A stretch of DNA of 53,158 nt, from NCBI GenBank assembly GCA_018240865.1, contig JAFEEY010000021.1, positions 3,410-56,567 on the forward strand. Direction: 5' to 3'. This document shows positions 1 through 8,336 of this stretch, piece after piece. The notes under the pieces were generated by a model. The model had not been told where the DNA came from and searched no databases. It saw only the letters and a list, made by a program, of their open reading frames with translations. A program made the translations under genes and the position numbers. Source of the stretch: Pseudomonadota bacterium (lineage in GTDB: Bacteria; Pseudomonadota; Alphaproteobacteria; Sphingomonadales; Sphingomonadaceae). How positions within the stretch are numbered: position 1 is the stretch's first letter; each line of letters opens with the position of its first letter.

Positions 1-489
1 GGCACCAAGTTCGTCTTCGACTATACGATCACGAACCAGTCGATCGCCCCCGCGGCGTCTTCGCGCCTCGGCCAGTTCGGTTTCGATATTTCAGGAACCC
101 CGGGGAGCGGTCTGACCGTCTCGAATGAGGCAGGCAATTATTTCTCGCTGACGGGCAGCGGCAATTTCAATGGCCTGGGCAATCGCGAAATATGCCTGAC
201 GTCAGGCAATAATTGCAGCGGTGCCGGCAATACGGGCATTCTTTCCGGCGTGGCGAACTCGAAGGTGGGCAAGCTGATCCTCACCTACGCCAACGCGACC
301 CAGACCGTCACGTTCAGCAATTTCGCCACGCGCTGGCAGGCCGGCCAGAACGGCGCCTCGGCCAGCGGTGGCGGCACGATCGTGACCGCAGTGCCGGAAC
401 CGGCGACCTGGGCGATGATGATCGCGGGCTTCGGTCTGGCCGGCGCGGCGATCCGCCGCCGTCGCACGGCGAACGTCACCTACGCCTGA
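1..489 (+). CDS. PEPxxWA-CTERM surface protein, 5' end missing
   Basis: The reading frame is open from the first base of the window, so only the C-terminal 162 residues are seen. The body is rich in Gly, Asn, Ser and Thr, as in secreted beta-rich proteins. It ends in a PEPxxWA-CTERM sorting signal: VPEPATWAMM, a hydrophobic stretch, then the basic cluster RRRR. In this family the tail anchors the exported precursor and is processed by an exosortase; none is encoded here. A strong terminator follows 24 bp after the stop. The class is secure from the tail, but the function of the body is unknown. Confidence 0.85.
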   Translation, partial: GTKFVFDYTITNQSIAPAASSRLGQFGFDISGTPGSGLTVSNEAGNYFSLTGSGNFNGLGNREICLTSGNNCSGAGNTGILSGVANSKVGKLILTYANATQTVTFSNFATRWQAGQNGASASGGGTIVTAVPEPATWAMMIAGFGLAGAAIRRRRTANVTYA

Positions 490-513
490 TCATATTCCGG
501 GATTCAGGGGGAA

Positions 514-535
514 GGGCGCCTGCGGGCGCCCTTTT
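514..535 (+). terminator. Rho-independent terminator
   Basis: A 7-bp perfect stem (GGGCGCC/GGCGCCC) with a 4-nt loop is followed directly by TTTT. It lies 24 bp after the stop of the PEP-CTERM gene and fits as its terminator. Confidence 0.8.
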
Positions 536-572
536 CGTTGACGCCTCTTCCCTTCGATACGCAAGCGATGCT

Positions 573-635
573 CCCCGGCGAAGGCCGGGGCCCAGGCGCT
601 TGCGATGAAGGAATGGGCCCCGGCCTTCGCCGGGG
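573..635. repeat. Palindromic repeat, 21-bp arms
   Basis: Arms at 573-593 and 615-635 are perfect reverse complements (CCCCGGCGAAGGCCGGGG core plus CCC), with a 21-nt spacer. The same 18-bp core recurs at 30653-30710 and, degraded, at 36546-36604, so this is one copy of an interspersed family. It fills the gap between two plus-strand genes; the rest of 490-758 holds only the terminator at 514-535. Confidence 0.85.
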
Positions 636-758
636 AACTCATCTCTTGAAGGCGGCTCGAACCTCTCTGCCGCTGTAGGGTGGCGATTCGACTCGTCTGC
701 AGCACATCTGGTCGCCGTGCGGATTCTCGCGTGACCGGGTTTGAGGCACTTTCCGCCG

Positions 759-1412
759 ATGGGGCGGGAGCGGGCATTTTTCGCGGTCCTTGGACTGGCC
801 ATGGCGCTGGCCGCCTGTGCGGGCGGCAATGACCGGCGTGCGGCGCCGCCCGCACCCTCGACCCGGACGACGCTCGACTCGCCGGAAGTCCGCGTCTGCC
901 TTGCCAATCTCGGCCAGCTGGCGCGCTTCCAGACGCTGCCGGACCGCGATTATGGCGGCGGCTGCTACACATTCGGCAGCGTGAAGCTGAGCGAAGCGGG
1001 CGTGCCGGTCTCCAACCTCGGCGCGATGAGTTGTTCGCTCGCCGCGACTTTCACCGCGTGGGTGCGCAACGGCGTGATGCCGGCCGCGCGGCTGTATCTC
1101 GGCACGGAGCTGGTGAAGGTCGAGACGTTCGGCAGCTATTCCTGTCGTAACATCAACGGCAAGCTGGCGGGCAAGCTCTCCGAGCATGCTTCGGCCAATG
1201 CGGTGGACGTCAGCGGCTTCACGCTGGCGGACGGCCGGCGGATCACGATCAAGAATGACTGGGCCAATCCCGATCCGGGCGTGCGCAGCTTTCTCGCCGC
1301 GATCCACACTTCGGCCTGCCGCCGGTTCAAGACCGTGCTAAGCCCGGAGTACAACGCACTGCATGCCGATCACTTCCATCTCGACATGGGACGCGGGCCC
1401 TATTGCCGGTGA
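759..1412 (+). CDS. Extensin-like family lipoprotein
   Basis: A 217-residue protein starting MGRERAFF, with a hydrophobic segment ending in the lipobox LAAC, so a lipoprotein is expected. The rest matches the extensin-like C-terminal family (PF06904). It has a SEHASANAVDV segment and a late HADHFHLD motif, a His/Asp/His arrangement like that of D-Ala-D-Ala carboxypeptidase-fold enzymes. A role in peptidoglycan is therefore plausible but not proven. I prefer the ATG at 759 with GAGG about 12 nt upstream; an in-frame TTG at 741 would add six residues. Confidence 0.85.
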   Translation: MGRERAFFAVLGLAMALAACAGGNDRRAAPPAPSTRTTLDSPEVRVCLANLGQLARFQTLPDRDYGGGCYTFGSVKLSEAGVPVSNLGAMSCSLAATFTAWVRNGVMPAARLYLGTELVKVETFGSYSCRNINGKLAGKLSEHASANAVDVSGFTLADGRRITIKNDWANPDPGVRSFLAAIHTSACRRFKTVLSPEYNALHADHFHLDMGRGPYCR

Positions 1413-1450
1413 TTGCGGCGCCGTTCCGGAAGGCCTAAGCCAAGCCGCTT

Positions 1451-2335
1451 ATGACAGATACCAGAGTGCCCTCGCGCGTTTTTCCGCGCGCGCATGAAGA
1501 GGCCGAAGCGGCTCGCAACCTCCTCCAGACCCCGCAGACGATGGACCCGGCCTACCGGCTGGCGTTCCAGGACACGGATTTCCTGCTGCGCGAGGATCTG
1601 CGCCCTGTCCGGTTCCAGCTGGAGCTTCTGAAGCCGGAGCTGTTGCTGGACGAAGCGAAGATCGCCTCCACCTTCGTGTTCTACGGATCGGCGCGTATCC
1701 CGGAGCCTTCGAAAGCCGATGTGCTGCGCGAAGCGGCGACGGACGATTACAGCAAGCTGGTCGCCGAGCGCGTCATCGCCAAGGCCAAATATTATGACGT
1801 GGCGCGCGAGCTGGCCCGGCTGGCCAGCCAATGCCCGCGCGATCTGGAGGGCAGGCGCCAGTTCGTGGTCTGCTCAGGCGGCGGCCCGTCGATCATGGAA
1901 GCGGCCAATCGCGGCGCCGTCGATGTCGGCCAGGAAACGATCGGGCTCAACATCGTGCTGCCGCACGAACAGACGCCTAATGCCTATGTGACGCCAAGCC
2001 TCAGTTTCCAGTTCCACTATTTCGCCTTGCGGAAGATGCACTTCCTGCTGCGCGCACGGGCGGTGGCGGTGTTCCCGGGCGGCTTCGGCACGTTCGACGA
2101 GACGTTCGAGCTTTTGACGCTCATCCAGACCGGTAAAGTGAAGCCGATCCCGGTGCTGATGTATGGCCGCGAATTCTGGGAACGGGTCGTCAATTTCGAG
2201 GCGCTCGCCGAGGAAGGCGTGATTAGCCGGAAGGATCTGAACCTCTTCCATTTTGTCGAGACCGCCCAGGAAGGCTGGGACTATGTCCGCAAATGGTGGC
2301 GTGACCGGCCGCTGGCCGACAGCTTGGGCGGCTGA
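1451..2335 (+). CDS. LOG family protein
   Basis: A 294-residue Rossmann-fold protein of the LOG / lysine-decarboxylase-like family. The nucleotide-binding signature is PGGFGTFDE, followed by a [11 protein letters not shown] segment. Family members hydrolyse nucleoside 5'-monophosphates (cytokinin riboside phosphoribohydrolase) or have unknown substrates. This one has about 100 residues before the core, as in the longer bacterial subgroup. Its 3' end overlaps the 3' end of the converging proline-rich gene by 55 bp. The family is secure; the substrate is not. Confidence 0.85.
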   Translation: MTDTRVPSRVFPRAHEEAEAARNLLQTPQTMDPAYRLAFQDTDFLLREDLRPVRFQLELLKPELLLDEAKIASTFVFYGSARIPEPSKADVLREAATDDYSKLVAERVIAKAKYYDVARELARLASQCPRDLEGRRQFVVCSGGGPSIMEAANRGAVDVGQETIGLNIVLPHEQTPNAYVTPSLSFQFHYFALRKMHFLLRARAVAVFPGGFGTFDETFELLTLIQTGKVKPIPVLMYGREFWERVVNFEALAEEGVISRKDLNLFHFVETAQEGWDYVRKWWRDRPLADSLGG

Positions 2336-2655
2336 TCGTCGCGCTGGACCGCGCCGCTATCGCCGGCGTCGCGCGCCTCGGCCGATCGGTCGTGCGGCGT
2401 CGGGGCACCTGACGGGCTGGGGCTCGGCAAAGGCGACGGCGTGACCTGCGGTGTCCGCGACCGGCGTGGATAAGGCGACATTGTCGGGGTGGGCATCGGC
2501 GCCGGCGATAAGGTCGGCGACGCGCTTGGCGTCGGCGTTGGGGACATTGGCGGAGGCTTTAGCGGTTTCGGTCCCGACGGGTCAGGCATCGGCTGCGGGG
2601 CCTGGAACGCCGCCAGCACCAGGGCGGCCGACGAAATGTACAGGATACGGCGCAT
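2281..2655 (-). CDS. Small proline-rich secreted protein
   Basis: 124 residues. The start [17 protein letters not shown] looks like a signal peptide. About 70 residues of Pro/Ser/Thr/Met-rich repeats of the PTPTPS type follow, then a charged tail. GGAGAG lies 5 nt before the ATG, which supports real translation. It sits 60 bp after aroC on the same strand and converges on the LOG gene with overlap. No recognised domain; a low-complexity envelope or wall-spanning peptide is possible. Confidence 0.6.
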   Translation of the reverse strand: MRRILYISSAALVLAAFQAPQPMPDPSGPKPLKPPPMSPTPTPSASPTLSPAPMPTPTMSPYPRRSRTPQVTPSPLPSPSPSGAPTPHDRSAEARDAGDSGAVQRDDQPPKLSASGRSRHHLRT

Positions 2656-2715
2656 GTCTCTCTCCTTTGCGGGGAGACAAGCGAAAGGCGCGCGAGTCGG
2701 GTTCCGCCTAAGCGT

Positions 2716-3783
2716 TCAGCCGCATTGCGCGCGGTGGAGCAATTTCTGATCAGCGAGCACCAGCGCCATCATCGCTTCGACCACCGGCACGCCGCGGATG
2801 CCGACGCAGGGATCGTGCCGGCCTCTGGTCATGATCTCGGCCGCTTCGCCGGCGCGCGTGACCGTCTCGACCGGGGTCAGGATGGAGCTGGTCGGCTTGA
2901 AGGCGACACGGATGCGCACCGGCTGCCCAGTCGAAATGCCGCCCGCGATCCCGCCGGCATGATTGCTCAGAAAATAGGGACTGTCCCTATTTTCGGAAGG
3001 GCGCATCGGATCGGCATTGTCTTCGCCGCGCAGGCGGGCGGCGGCGAAACCGTCGCCGATCTCGACGCCCTTCACGGCATTGATCGACATCATCGCGGCG
3101 GCGAGTTCGGAATCGAGCTTGGCGTAGAGCGGCGCGCCCCAGCCGGCCGGAACGCCGGTCGCTTCGCATTCGGCCACGGCGCCCAGCGACGAGCCGGCCT
3201 TGCGGGCGGCGTCGATCAGGCCTTCCCAGCGCGTGGCCGCCTCGGCATCGGGGCAGAAAAACGGATTGGCTTCGATCTGCCCGGCATCGAAAGCGCCGAT
3301 CGCGTCGCCGCCCACTTCGCTCACCCAGGCGCGGATCGACACGCCCGGGATCACCAGCCGCGCCACCGCACCCGCCGCGACACGCGACGCCGTCTCGCGC
3401 GCCGAGGACCGCCCGCCGCCGCGATAGTCGCGAAATCCGTATTTGGCGTCATAGGCATAATCGGCATGGCCGGGGCGATAGGCCTGGGCGACCTCCGAAT
3501 AATCCTTCGAACGCTGATCGACATTCTCGATCATCAGGCTGATCGGCGTGCCCGTCGTCCGCCCCTCGAACACGCCGGAGAGGATGCGGACCTGATCCGG
3601 CTCCTGCCGCTGGGTGGTGAAGCGCGACTGGCCCGGCCGGCGCTTGTCGAGCCAAGGCTGGATATCGGCTTCGGACAGCGCCAGGCCCGGCGGGCAGCCA
3701 TCGACCAGCGCGCCGATCGCGGGCCCGTGGCTTTCCCCCCAGGTCGAAAAGCGGAAAACGCGGCCGAAACTGTTCCAGCTCAT
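2716..3783 (-). CDS. aroC: Chorismate synthase
   Basis: 355 residues. It converts 5-enolpyruvylshikimate-3-phosphate to chorismate, the last shared-pathway step, using reduced FMN. Family signatures present are GESHG near the N-terminus, [29 protein letters not shown] and GRHDPC. The ATG at 3783 lies in an ATGA overlap with the upstream membrane protein. An 11-bp palindrome (2970-2994) falls inside the gene and encodes about ENRDSPYF in the variable loop just before the conserved SNHAGG segment, with the frame kept. Confidence 0.96.
   Translation of the reverse strand: MSWNSFGRVFRFSTWGESHGPAIGALVDGCPPGLALSEADIQPWLDKRRPGQSRFTTQRQEPDQVRILSGVFEGRTTGTPISLMIENVDQRSKDYSEVAQAYRPGHADYAYDAKYGFRDYRGGGRSSARETASRVAAGAVARLVIPGVSIRAWVSEVGGDAIGAFDAGQIEANPFFCPDAEAATRWEGLIDAARKAGSSLGAVAECEATGVPAGWGAPLYAKLDSELAAAMMSINAVKGVEIGDGFAAARLRGEDNADPMRPSENRDSPYFLSNHAGGIAGGISTGQPVRIRVAFKPTSSILTPVETVTRAGEAAEIMTRGRHDPCVGIRGVPVVEAMMALVLADQKLLHRAQCG
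2970..2994. repeat. Short palindrome inside aroC
   Basis: GAAAATAGGGA, a 3-nt loop CTG, then TCCCTATTTTC: a perfect 11-bp inverted repeat in a coding region. The 10-bp core recurs at 16369-16395 after the PmtA-like methyltransferase gene. It resembles short REP-type palindromes moved by RAYT transposases in other bacteria; that link is inference, and no such transposase is in the window. Confidence 0.8.
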
Positions 3784-4079
3784 CTCCGAATCCCAAACAG
3801 GCGGTCGCTCGCCCGCCTCGCGATGGCGCGCTGGCGATGCCGGGAACGCTCCAGCCAAAACAAAAAAACAATGCCTATCAACAGCCCGGCCCAGAAGAGG
3901 TCCGGCGACCCGGCCAAAACCGACAGGGAGATGGCAGCTATGAGCACGAGCAGGACAAGACCCACGCTGCGCAGGATCGGGAAAACGACACCGACGCGCA
4001 GGTTGCGGACAGGATCATTCAACTGAGTCATTTCATATTCGTCGGGACCGTCGTCCCAATCGCTTCCGCCGGCGCTCAT
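3780..4079 (-). CDS. Small two-helix membrane protein
   Basis: 99 residues. An acidic N-terminus (WDDGPDEYE) is followed by two adjacent hydrophobic helices and an Arg-rich C-terminus ([12 protein letters not shown]). It overlaps fabI upstream and aroC downstream by 4 bp each (ATGA both times), so it is embedded in a coupled operon. I do not recognise a named domain. The tight overlaps make it a real gene. Confidence 0.75.
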   Translation of the reverse strand: MSAGGSDWDDGPDEYEMTQLNDPVRNLRVGVVFPILRSVGLVLLVLIAAISLSVLAGSPDLFWAGLLIGIVFLFWLERSRHRQRAIARRASDRLFGIRR

Positions 4080-4879
4080 GCCAGCGCGATGTCCGGGGCG
4101 TCTTTCTGCTTCATGCCGACGAGATGGTAGCCGGCGTCGACATGGTGGGTCTCGCCGGTCACGCCTGCCGCCAGGTCGCTTAGCAGGTAGAGCGCGGCGC
4201 CGCCGACATCCTCGATCGTGACGTTACGGCGCAAAGGAGCGTTCAGCTCGTTCCATTTGAGGATGTAGCGGAAATCGCCGATGCCCGAAGCGGCCAGCGT
4301 CTTGATCGGGCCAGCCGAGATCGCGTTCACGCGAACGCCGTCGGGGCCGAGATCGTTCGCCAGATATTTGACGCTTGTTTCCAGCGCCGATTTGGCGACG
4401 CCCATCACATTGTAATGGGGCACGACTTTTTCGGCGCCATAATAGGACAGCGTCAGCAGCGACCCGCCCGGCTGCATCATCGCCGCGGCGCGCTGGGCGA
4501 CAGCGGTAAACGAATAGACGCTGATGTTCATCGTCATCAGGAAATCGTCGAGGCCGATATCGCAATAGCGGCCGCGCAGCGTTTCCTTGTTGGTGTAGCC
4601 GATCGCGTGGACGACGAAGTCGATCGCCGGCCAGCGCTCGCCCAGCTCAGCGAAAGTGCGGTCCAGCGCGGCCATGTCCGACACGTCGCAGTCGATCAGG
4701 AAATCGGAGCCGACCTGCTCGGCCAATGGGCGCACGCGCTTCTCGAGAGCTTCGCCCTGATAGCTGAACGCGAGCTCCGCCCCGGCCTCGTGGAGTTTCT
4801 GCGAAATGCCCCAGGCCAGCGAGCGATCGTTGGCGAGGCCCATGATCAGGCCCCGTTTGCCTTTCATCAAATCGGTCAC
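4076..4879 (-). CDS. fabI: Enoyl-[acyl-carrier-protein] reductase, FabI type
   Basis: 267 residues. It reduces enoyl-ACP with NADH in each cycle of fatty acid elongation and is the triclosan target in many bacteria. It begins near KGKRGLIMGLANDRSLAWG, the FabI nucleotide-binding region. It has the short-chain dehydrogenase Tyr-x6-Lys pair of FabI in YNVMGVAK. The GTG at 4879 is chosen because it makes a GTGA overlap with the upstream YihY gene; an ATG four codons later is an alternative. The frame stays open far upstream, but that is only the antisense shadow of yihY. Confidence 0.95.
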   Translation of the reverse strand: MTDLMKGKRGLIMGLANDRSLAWGISQKLHEAGAELAFSYQGEALEKRVRPLAEQVGSDFLIDCDVSDMAALDRTFAELGERWPAIDFVVHAIGYTNKETLRGRYCDIGLDDFLMTMNISVYSFTAVAQRAAAMMQPGGSLLTLSYYGAEKVVPHYNVMGVAKSALETSVKYLANDLGPDGVRVNAISAGPIKTLAASGIGDFRYILKWNELNAPLRRNVTIEDVGGAALYLLSDLAAGVTGETHHVDAGYHLVGMKQKDAPDIALA

Positions 4880-5877
4880 GTCGTCCCTTTCTCCGGACCC
4901 GTTTCGGGCTCCTTTAGCGCGCTCCTGGGAACTTCCGCCAGTGCGGCGTTGAGATGCGCGCCAAAGACGACGCCCAACCCCAGCGTGAAGAAATAAATGA
5001 GCACGATCATCACGCCGGCGAGGCTGCCGTAAGTGAGATCGTAATTGCCGACCAGCGTCAGCACGGACGGCATCAGCGATGTTACCGCCAGCCACCAGAC
5101 GGCGATGAACAAGGGGCCGGGCCATTTCCGGCAATGACGGCCGCGATAGCGCCTTGGCGTCATCACGTAGAAGAGAAGGTAGAAGGCGCCAAAAATGAAA
5201 AGGCCGGGCACCAGCCGCGAAGCGCCGATCGCCAGTGGCAGGGAACTGCTCGCCCCCGGCACCAACCGGACGATGAATTGTTCGAGGCCGGCCAGCACCG
5301 CCTGCAGTAGAAACGAGACCAGCACGAGCAGAACCGATCCCAGCGTGATCGCCGTATAGCGCAGCCGTGCCATCCAGAAGGTCGATTGCGAACGCACGCC
5401 AAAGGCGCGGTACAGAATGTCCTTCAGTGTCGCGACAAAACCGCTGGTACTCCAGATGCCGGCCAGCGCTCCCAGCCAAAGCAAGTGCGTCTCCCGTGCC
5501 AGCAACACATCGCGGATCGGCTTTTCCAGCACGTCCGCGACTTCCGGCGGCACTTGCAGAAGGAACTGGCGCAAAGCCTCCAGCGTCGCGGCGTCGCGGC
5601 CCGCCGACTGGGCGATGGCGGCAACGACGATGAAGAAGGGAAACAGCGTCAGCAGCGTCAGATAGGCAAGATTGCCGGCGTGGATGAAGCCGTCGTTCCA
5701 AATCCCTTCCAGGCATCGGGCGAGCACTTTGCGGATGCGCGATCGGGGCCCCAGCTTCCTGAGTGTGTCGTCGATGCGCTTGTGCGCGTCGATCAGCCGC
5801 CGTCTGCGCGCCTCCGGGGTCTGCGGCGCAGGCGCTTCGGGCCGATCGACTTCCAGCGGTTGATCGACACTGTCCAC
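4876..5877 (-). CDS. YihY/virulence factor BrkB family membrane protein
   Basis: 333 residues. An Arg-rich cytoplasmic N-terminus precedes about six hydrophobic segments. The family's first-helix region (HAGNLAYLTLLTLFPFF) is clear, and a late YGSLAGVMIVLIYFF segment is typical. The family was once annotated as RNase BN, but it is an inner-membrane protein of uncertain function. It starts 6 bp after the J-domain gene and overlaps fabI by 4 bp. The tail is acidic and soluble. Confidence 0.9.
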   Translation of the reverse strand: MDSVDQPLEVDRPEAPAPQTPEARRRRLIDAHKRIDDTLRKLGPRSRIRKVLARCLEGIWNDGFIHAGNLAYLTLLTLFPFFIVVAAIAQSAGRDAATLEALRQFLLQVPPEVADVLEKPIRDVLLARETHLLWLGALAGIWSTSGFVATLKDILYRAFGVRSQSTFWMARLRYTAITLGSVLLVLVSFLLQAVLAGLEQFIVRLVPGASSSLPLAIGASRLVPGLFIFGAFYLLFYVMTPRRYRGRHCRKWPGPLFIAVWWLAVTSLMPSVLTLVGNYDLTYGSLAGVMIVLIYFFTLGLGVVFGAHLNAALAEVPRSALKEPETGPEKGTT

Positions 5878-5883
5878 GAAGGG

Positions 5884-6828
5884 CTAGACGCCCAGAGCCG
5901 CGCGCGGGTTGCGCGTGCCCCCCGCCCAATCCTTCACGAATTCGCGCAGCGCTTCGTCGTCGGGCACATCGACCATCAGGGTGACGAGCTGGTCGCCGCG
6001 CGCGCCGCCTTTTTTGTGGAAGCCCTTGCCCTTCAGGCGCAGCGTTCGGCCCGAGGAGGAGCCCGCAGGCACATTCAGCATCACCGCGCCGTCGACGGTC
6101 GGTGCCTTGACCTTGCCGCCCTCGACCGCTTCCTTGAGCGTAACGGGCAGATCGAGCAGCACATTGTCGCCATCGCGCCTGAAGAAACGGTGCGGTTCCA
6201 CCTCGACAGTGACGAGCGCGTCGCCGGCGCCGCCCGGGCCTTGCTCGCCCTTGCCGGCAAGGCGCATCTGGGTGCCGGTCTCGACGCCTGCCGCGAGCTT
6301 CAGGTCGATCGTCTTGCCGTCGGCGAGGGTGATGCGCTGGGGCTTCAGCGCGGCGGCATCCTCGAACGGCACACGCAGGCGATAAGCAATGTCGGCACCC
6401 TTTGGGGGCGGCGCGGAACGGCGGCCGAAGCCGGAGGTGAAGCCACCGCCGCCGCTGCTGCCGCCACGGCCGAACAGGCCCTCGAAAATGTCGCCGAAAT
6501 CGCCGCCTTCGCTGCCGAAATCGAAGCCGCTAGAGCTGCTGCGGAAACCGCCGCCGCCGCCCGGCCCGCCCCGGCCCGCGCCGAAGCCGAACGGCGCTGT
6601 CGGGTTGCCATCCGCGTCGATCTCCCCACGGTCGAACTTCGCGCGCTTGTCCTTGTCGTTCAGCAGATCATAGGCGGCCGTCACCTGGCTGAATTTCTCG
6701 GCGGCCTTCGGATTGTCCTTGTTGCGGTCCGGGTGCAGCTCTTTCGCGAGCTTGCGATAGGCCTTTTTGATATCGGCCTCGCTTGCGCCGCGCGCGACGC
6801 CAAGCATGGAATAGGGGTCGGCGGCCAC
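5884..6828 (-). CDS. DnaJ-type co-chaperone (CbpA class, no zinc finger)
   Basis: 314 residues. The N-terminal J domain (about residues 3-68) has the HPD tripeptide in ELHPDRNKDN. A Gly/Phe/Ser-rich linker (about 75-140) and the two beta-barrel DnaJ C-terminal domain follow. The Cys-rich zinc finger is absent, so this is a CbpA-like J protein and not canonical DnaJ. J domains stimulate the ATPase of DnaK. I chose the GTG at 6828, with AGGA 7 nt upstream; the longer open frame to 7089 has no support. It is the first gene of the minus-strand operon. Confidence 0.9.
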   Translation of the reverse strand: MAADPYSMLGVARGASEADIKKAYRKLAKELHPDRNKDNPKAAEKFSQVTAAYDLLNDKDKRAKFDRGEIDADGNPTAPFGFGAGRGGPGGGGGFRSSSSGFDFGSEGGDFGDIFEGLFGRGGSSGGGGFTSGFGRRSAPPPKGADIAYRLRVPFEDAAALKPQRITLADGKTIDLKLAAGVETGTQMRLAGKGEQGPGGAGDALVTVEVEPHRFFRRDGDNVLLDLPVTLKEAVEGGKVKAPTVDGAVMLNVPAGSSSGRTLRLKGKGFHKKGGARGDQLVTLMVDVPDDEALREFVKDWAGGTRNPRAALGV

Positions 6829-7082
6829 GAAAATTCCTGCGCTGTCCTGTCCAGATGACACATAGCCGAATGTTGCATTTCGGCAACACCCATTTGGGAT
6901 GAACTGCCGCAAAGAAAAGGGGGTATCCGCCGATCTGCCTGCGGCTTCGGTTCGTGGGCTGTCCGAAAACGGAACAGATTCATTTCGCTTTCGTCGATTC
7001 ACCCCTTGATAACCATTGTTACGAGCGTAGCCTCCTCCACTTGGCTGCTGGGGTGAGCAGCCGAGTCTTGAAGGGGAAAACC
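6829..7082. other. Divergent intergenic region
   Basis: This 254-bp gap separates the minus-strand chaperone operon from the plus-strand protease and must hold both promoters. It contains the inverted repeat TGTTGC-N6-GCAACA at 6871-6888, a candidate operator, and a purine-rich AAGGGGAAAA stretch that serves as ribosome binding site for the protease. I could not assign convincing -35/-10 boxes. Confidence 0.4.
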
Positions 7083-8273
7083 ATGTCAAAGCTTAGCTTG
7101 CGCGTTCTCGCGACCAGTGCCGTTGCGCTGGCGTTCGCCTCTCCGGCCCTCGCCGGCGGCGGCACGATCACCGGAACCTGGAACGGCATGAACTGGACGG
7201 CGGCGTCGCGTGTCGTCGGCCAGACCTCGACCGCCACGCTCGCCGGCGGCGGCAACCCGATCTATTTCGCGTCGATGCCGCAGAAGAGTGGTGTCGTCTC
7301 CCTGATCATGGAATATCAGAACGGAGACGCCTTCATCTGCTCAGGCTCGCTCTTGTCGGATCGCAAATCCGTGCTCACCGCCGGCCATTGCGTGAGCGGC
7401 GGCACCGAAGGCGGCGGCACGGCCAATCTCAAGTCGGTCACGGCCTATTTCTATGGCGGTTCGAACCCCGGCCAGCCCGGCAACGTCTATAATCCGGATC
7501 TGGTGGTGCCGTTCAATGCCGCCTCGACCGCGATCACATCGAACGGCGTGAACGTGAATCCGCTCTATACCGGCCAGGTCATCGATCAGAACGACATCGC
7601 GGTCGTCAAGCTGTCGAGCGAAGCGCCGGTCTGGGCCCAGGCCTATGAGATCGACTATTCGGGCGGGCTCGAAGGCAAGAATTTCACGTTCGACGGCTAC
7701 GGCGCGCGGTCCGATACTGGCGGCGCTGTCGGCGCCAACCTGGGCACCGGCCGGCTGCGCGAAGGCGATAACCGTTACGACTTCCGCCTTGGCGACAGCG
7801 ATTTCGGCGGCGTGTTCACCACCCCGGGCTTCTTCGGACCCGGCTCGAACGCGGCCAAGGATTTCTCCTATGTCTCCGATTTCGATAATGGCCTGGCCGC
7901 CAACGACGCATCGTGTGTGATCGCGGTAGAAGGCTTCGGGCTCGCGGCGTCGAGCAAATATTGCAATCTCGGCCGCGGGGCGCGTGAAGCCAGCACCGCC
8001 GGCGGCGATTCCGGCGGCCCGCAGTTCGGTGCCGATGGCCGCTTGCTGTCGGTCACATCCTACGGCCTGACCTTCGGATCGGATTTCGGCGATTTCGACG
8101 ATGATCTGAACAGCAGTTGGGGCGAACTGAACGGCTTCGTGCCGCTGTGGATTCACCGTGACTTCATCACCGGCGCGGTGCCCGAGCCGCAGACCTGGGC
8201 GATGATGCTGCTGGGCTTCGGCATGCTTGGTGCAGGCATCCGTGTCCGCGCCCGCAAGATCGCGCTCGCCTGA
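7083..8273 (+). CDS. Trypsin-like serine protease with PEPxxWA-CTERM tail
   Basis: 396 residues. A signal peptide ends near ASPALA. The chymotrypsin-fold catalytic triad is visible: His in LTAGHC, Asp in NDIAVVKL and Ser in GGDSGGPQF. The C-terminus is a PEPxxWA-CTERM signal (VPEPQTWAMM, hydrophobic helix, Arg-rich end), so the enzyme is predicted to be exported, anchored and processed by an exosortase. AAGGGGAAAA precedes the ATG at 7083, and a good terminator follows. It is probably a single-gene unit; the substrate is unknown. Confidence 0.92.
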   Translation: MSKLSLRVLATSAVALAFASPALAGGGTITGTWNGMNWTAASRVVGQTSTATLAGGGNPIYFASMPQKSGVVSLIMEYQNGDAFICSGSLLSDRKSVLTAGHCVSGGTEGGGTANLKSVTAYFYGGSNPGQPGNVYNPDLVVPFNAASTAITSNGVNVNPLYTGQVIDQNDIAVVKLSSEAPVWAQAYEIDYSGGLEGKNFTFDGYGARSDTGGAVGANLGTGRLREGDNRYDFRLGDSDFGGVFTTPGFFGPGSNAAKDFSYVSDFDNGLAANDASCVIAVEGFGLAASSKYCNLGRGAREASTAGGDSGGPQFGADGRLLSVTSYGLTFGSDFGDFDDDLNSSWGELNGFVPLWIHRDFITGAVPEPQTWAMMLLGFGMLGAGIRVRARKIALA

Positions 8274-8294
8274 ACCGATCGACGCTGACGAAGG

Positions 8295-8332
8295 AAAGGC
8301 CCGTCCCGCTTCGGCGGAGCGGGCCTTTTCCT
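8295..8332 (+). terminator. Rho-independent terminator of the protease gene
   Basis: AAAGGCCCG pairs with CGGGCCTTT around a GC-rich inner stem, followed by a short T run with one C. It lies 22 bp after the protease stop and also separates it from the converging LysR gene. Confidence 0.75.
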
Positions 8333-8336
8333 TGCC

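Noticed and set aside
4880..5929. Upstream extension of fabI to a 617-codon frame
   Set aside because: The extra 350 codons overlap the yihY gene in another frame. The GTGA start and the FabI N-terminus place the real start at 4879.
5386..6858. 490-codon open frame on the plus strand
   Set aside because: It is antisense to the YihY and J-domain genes and has low-complexity Ala/Arg composition typical of a shadow frame.
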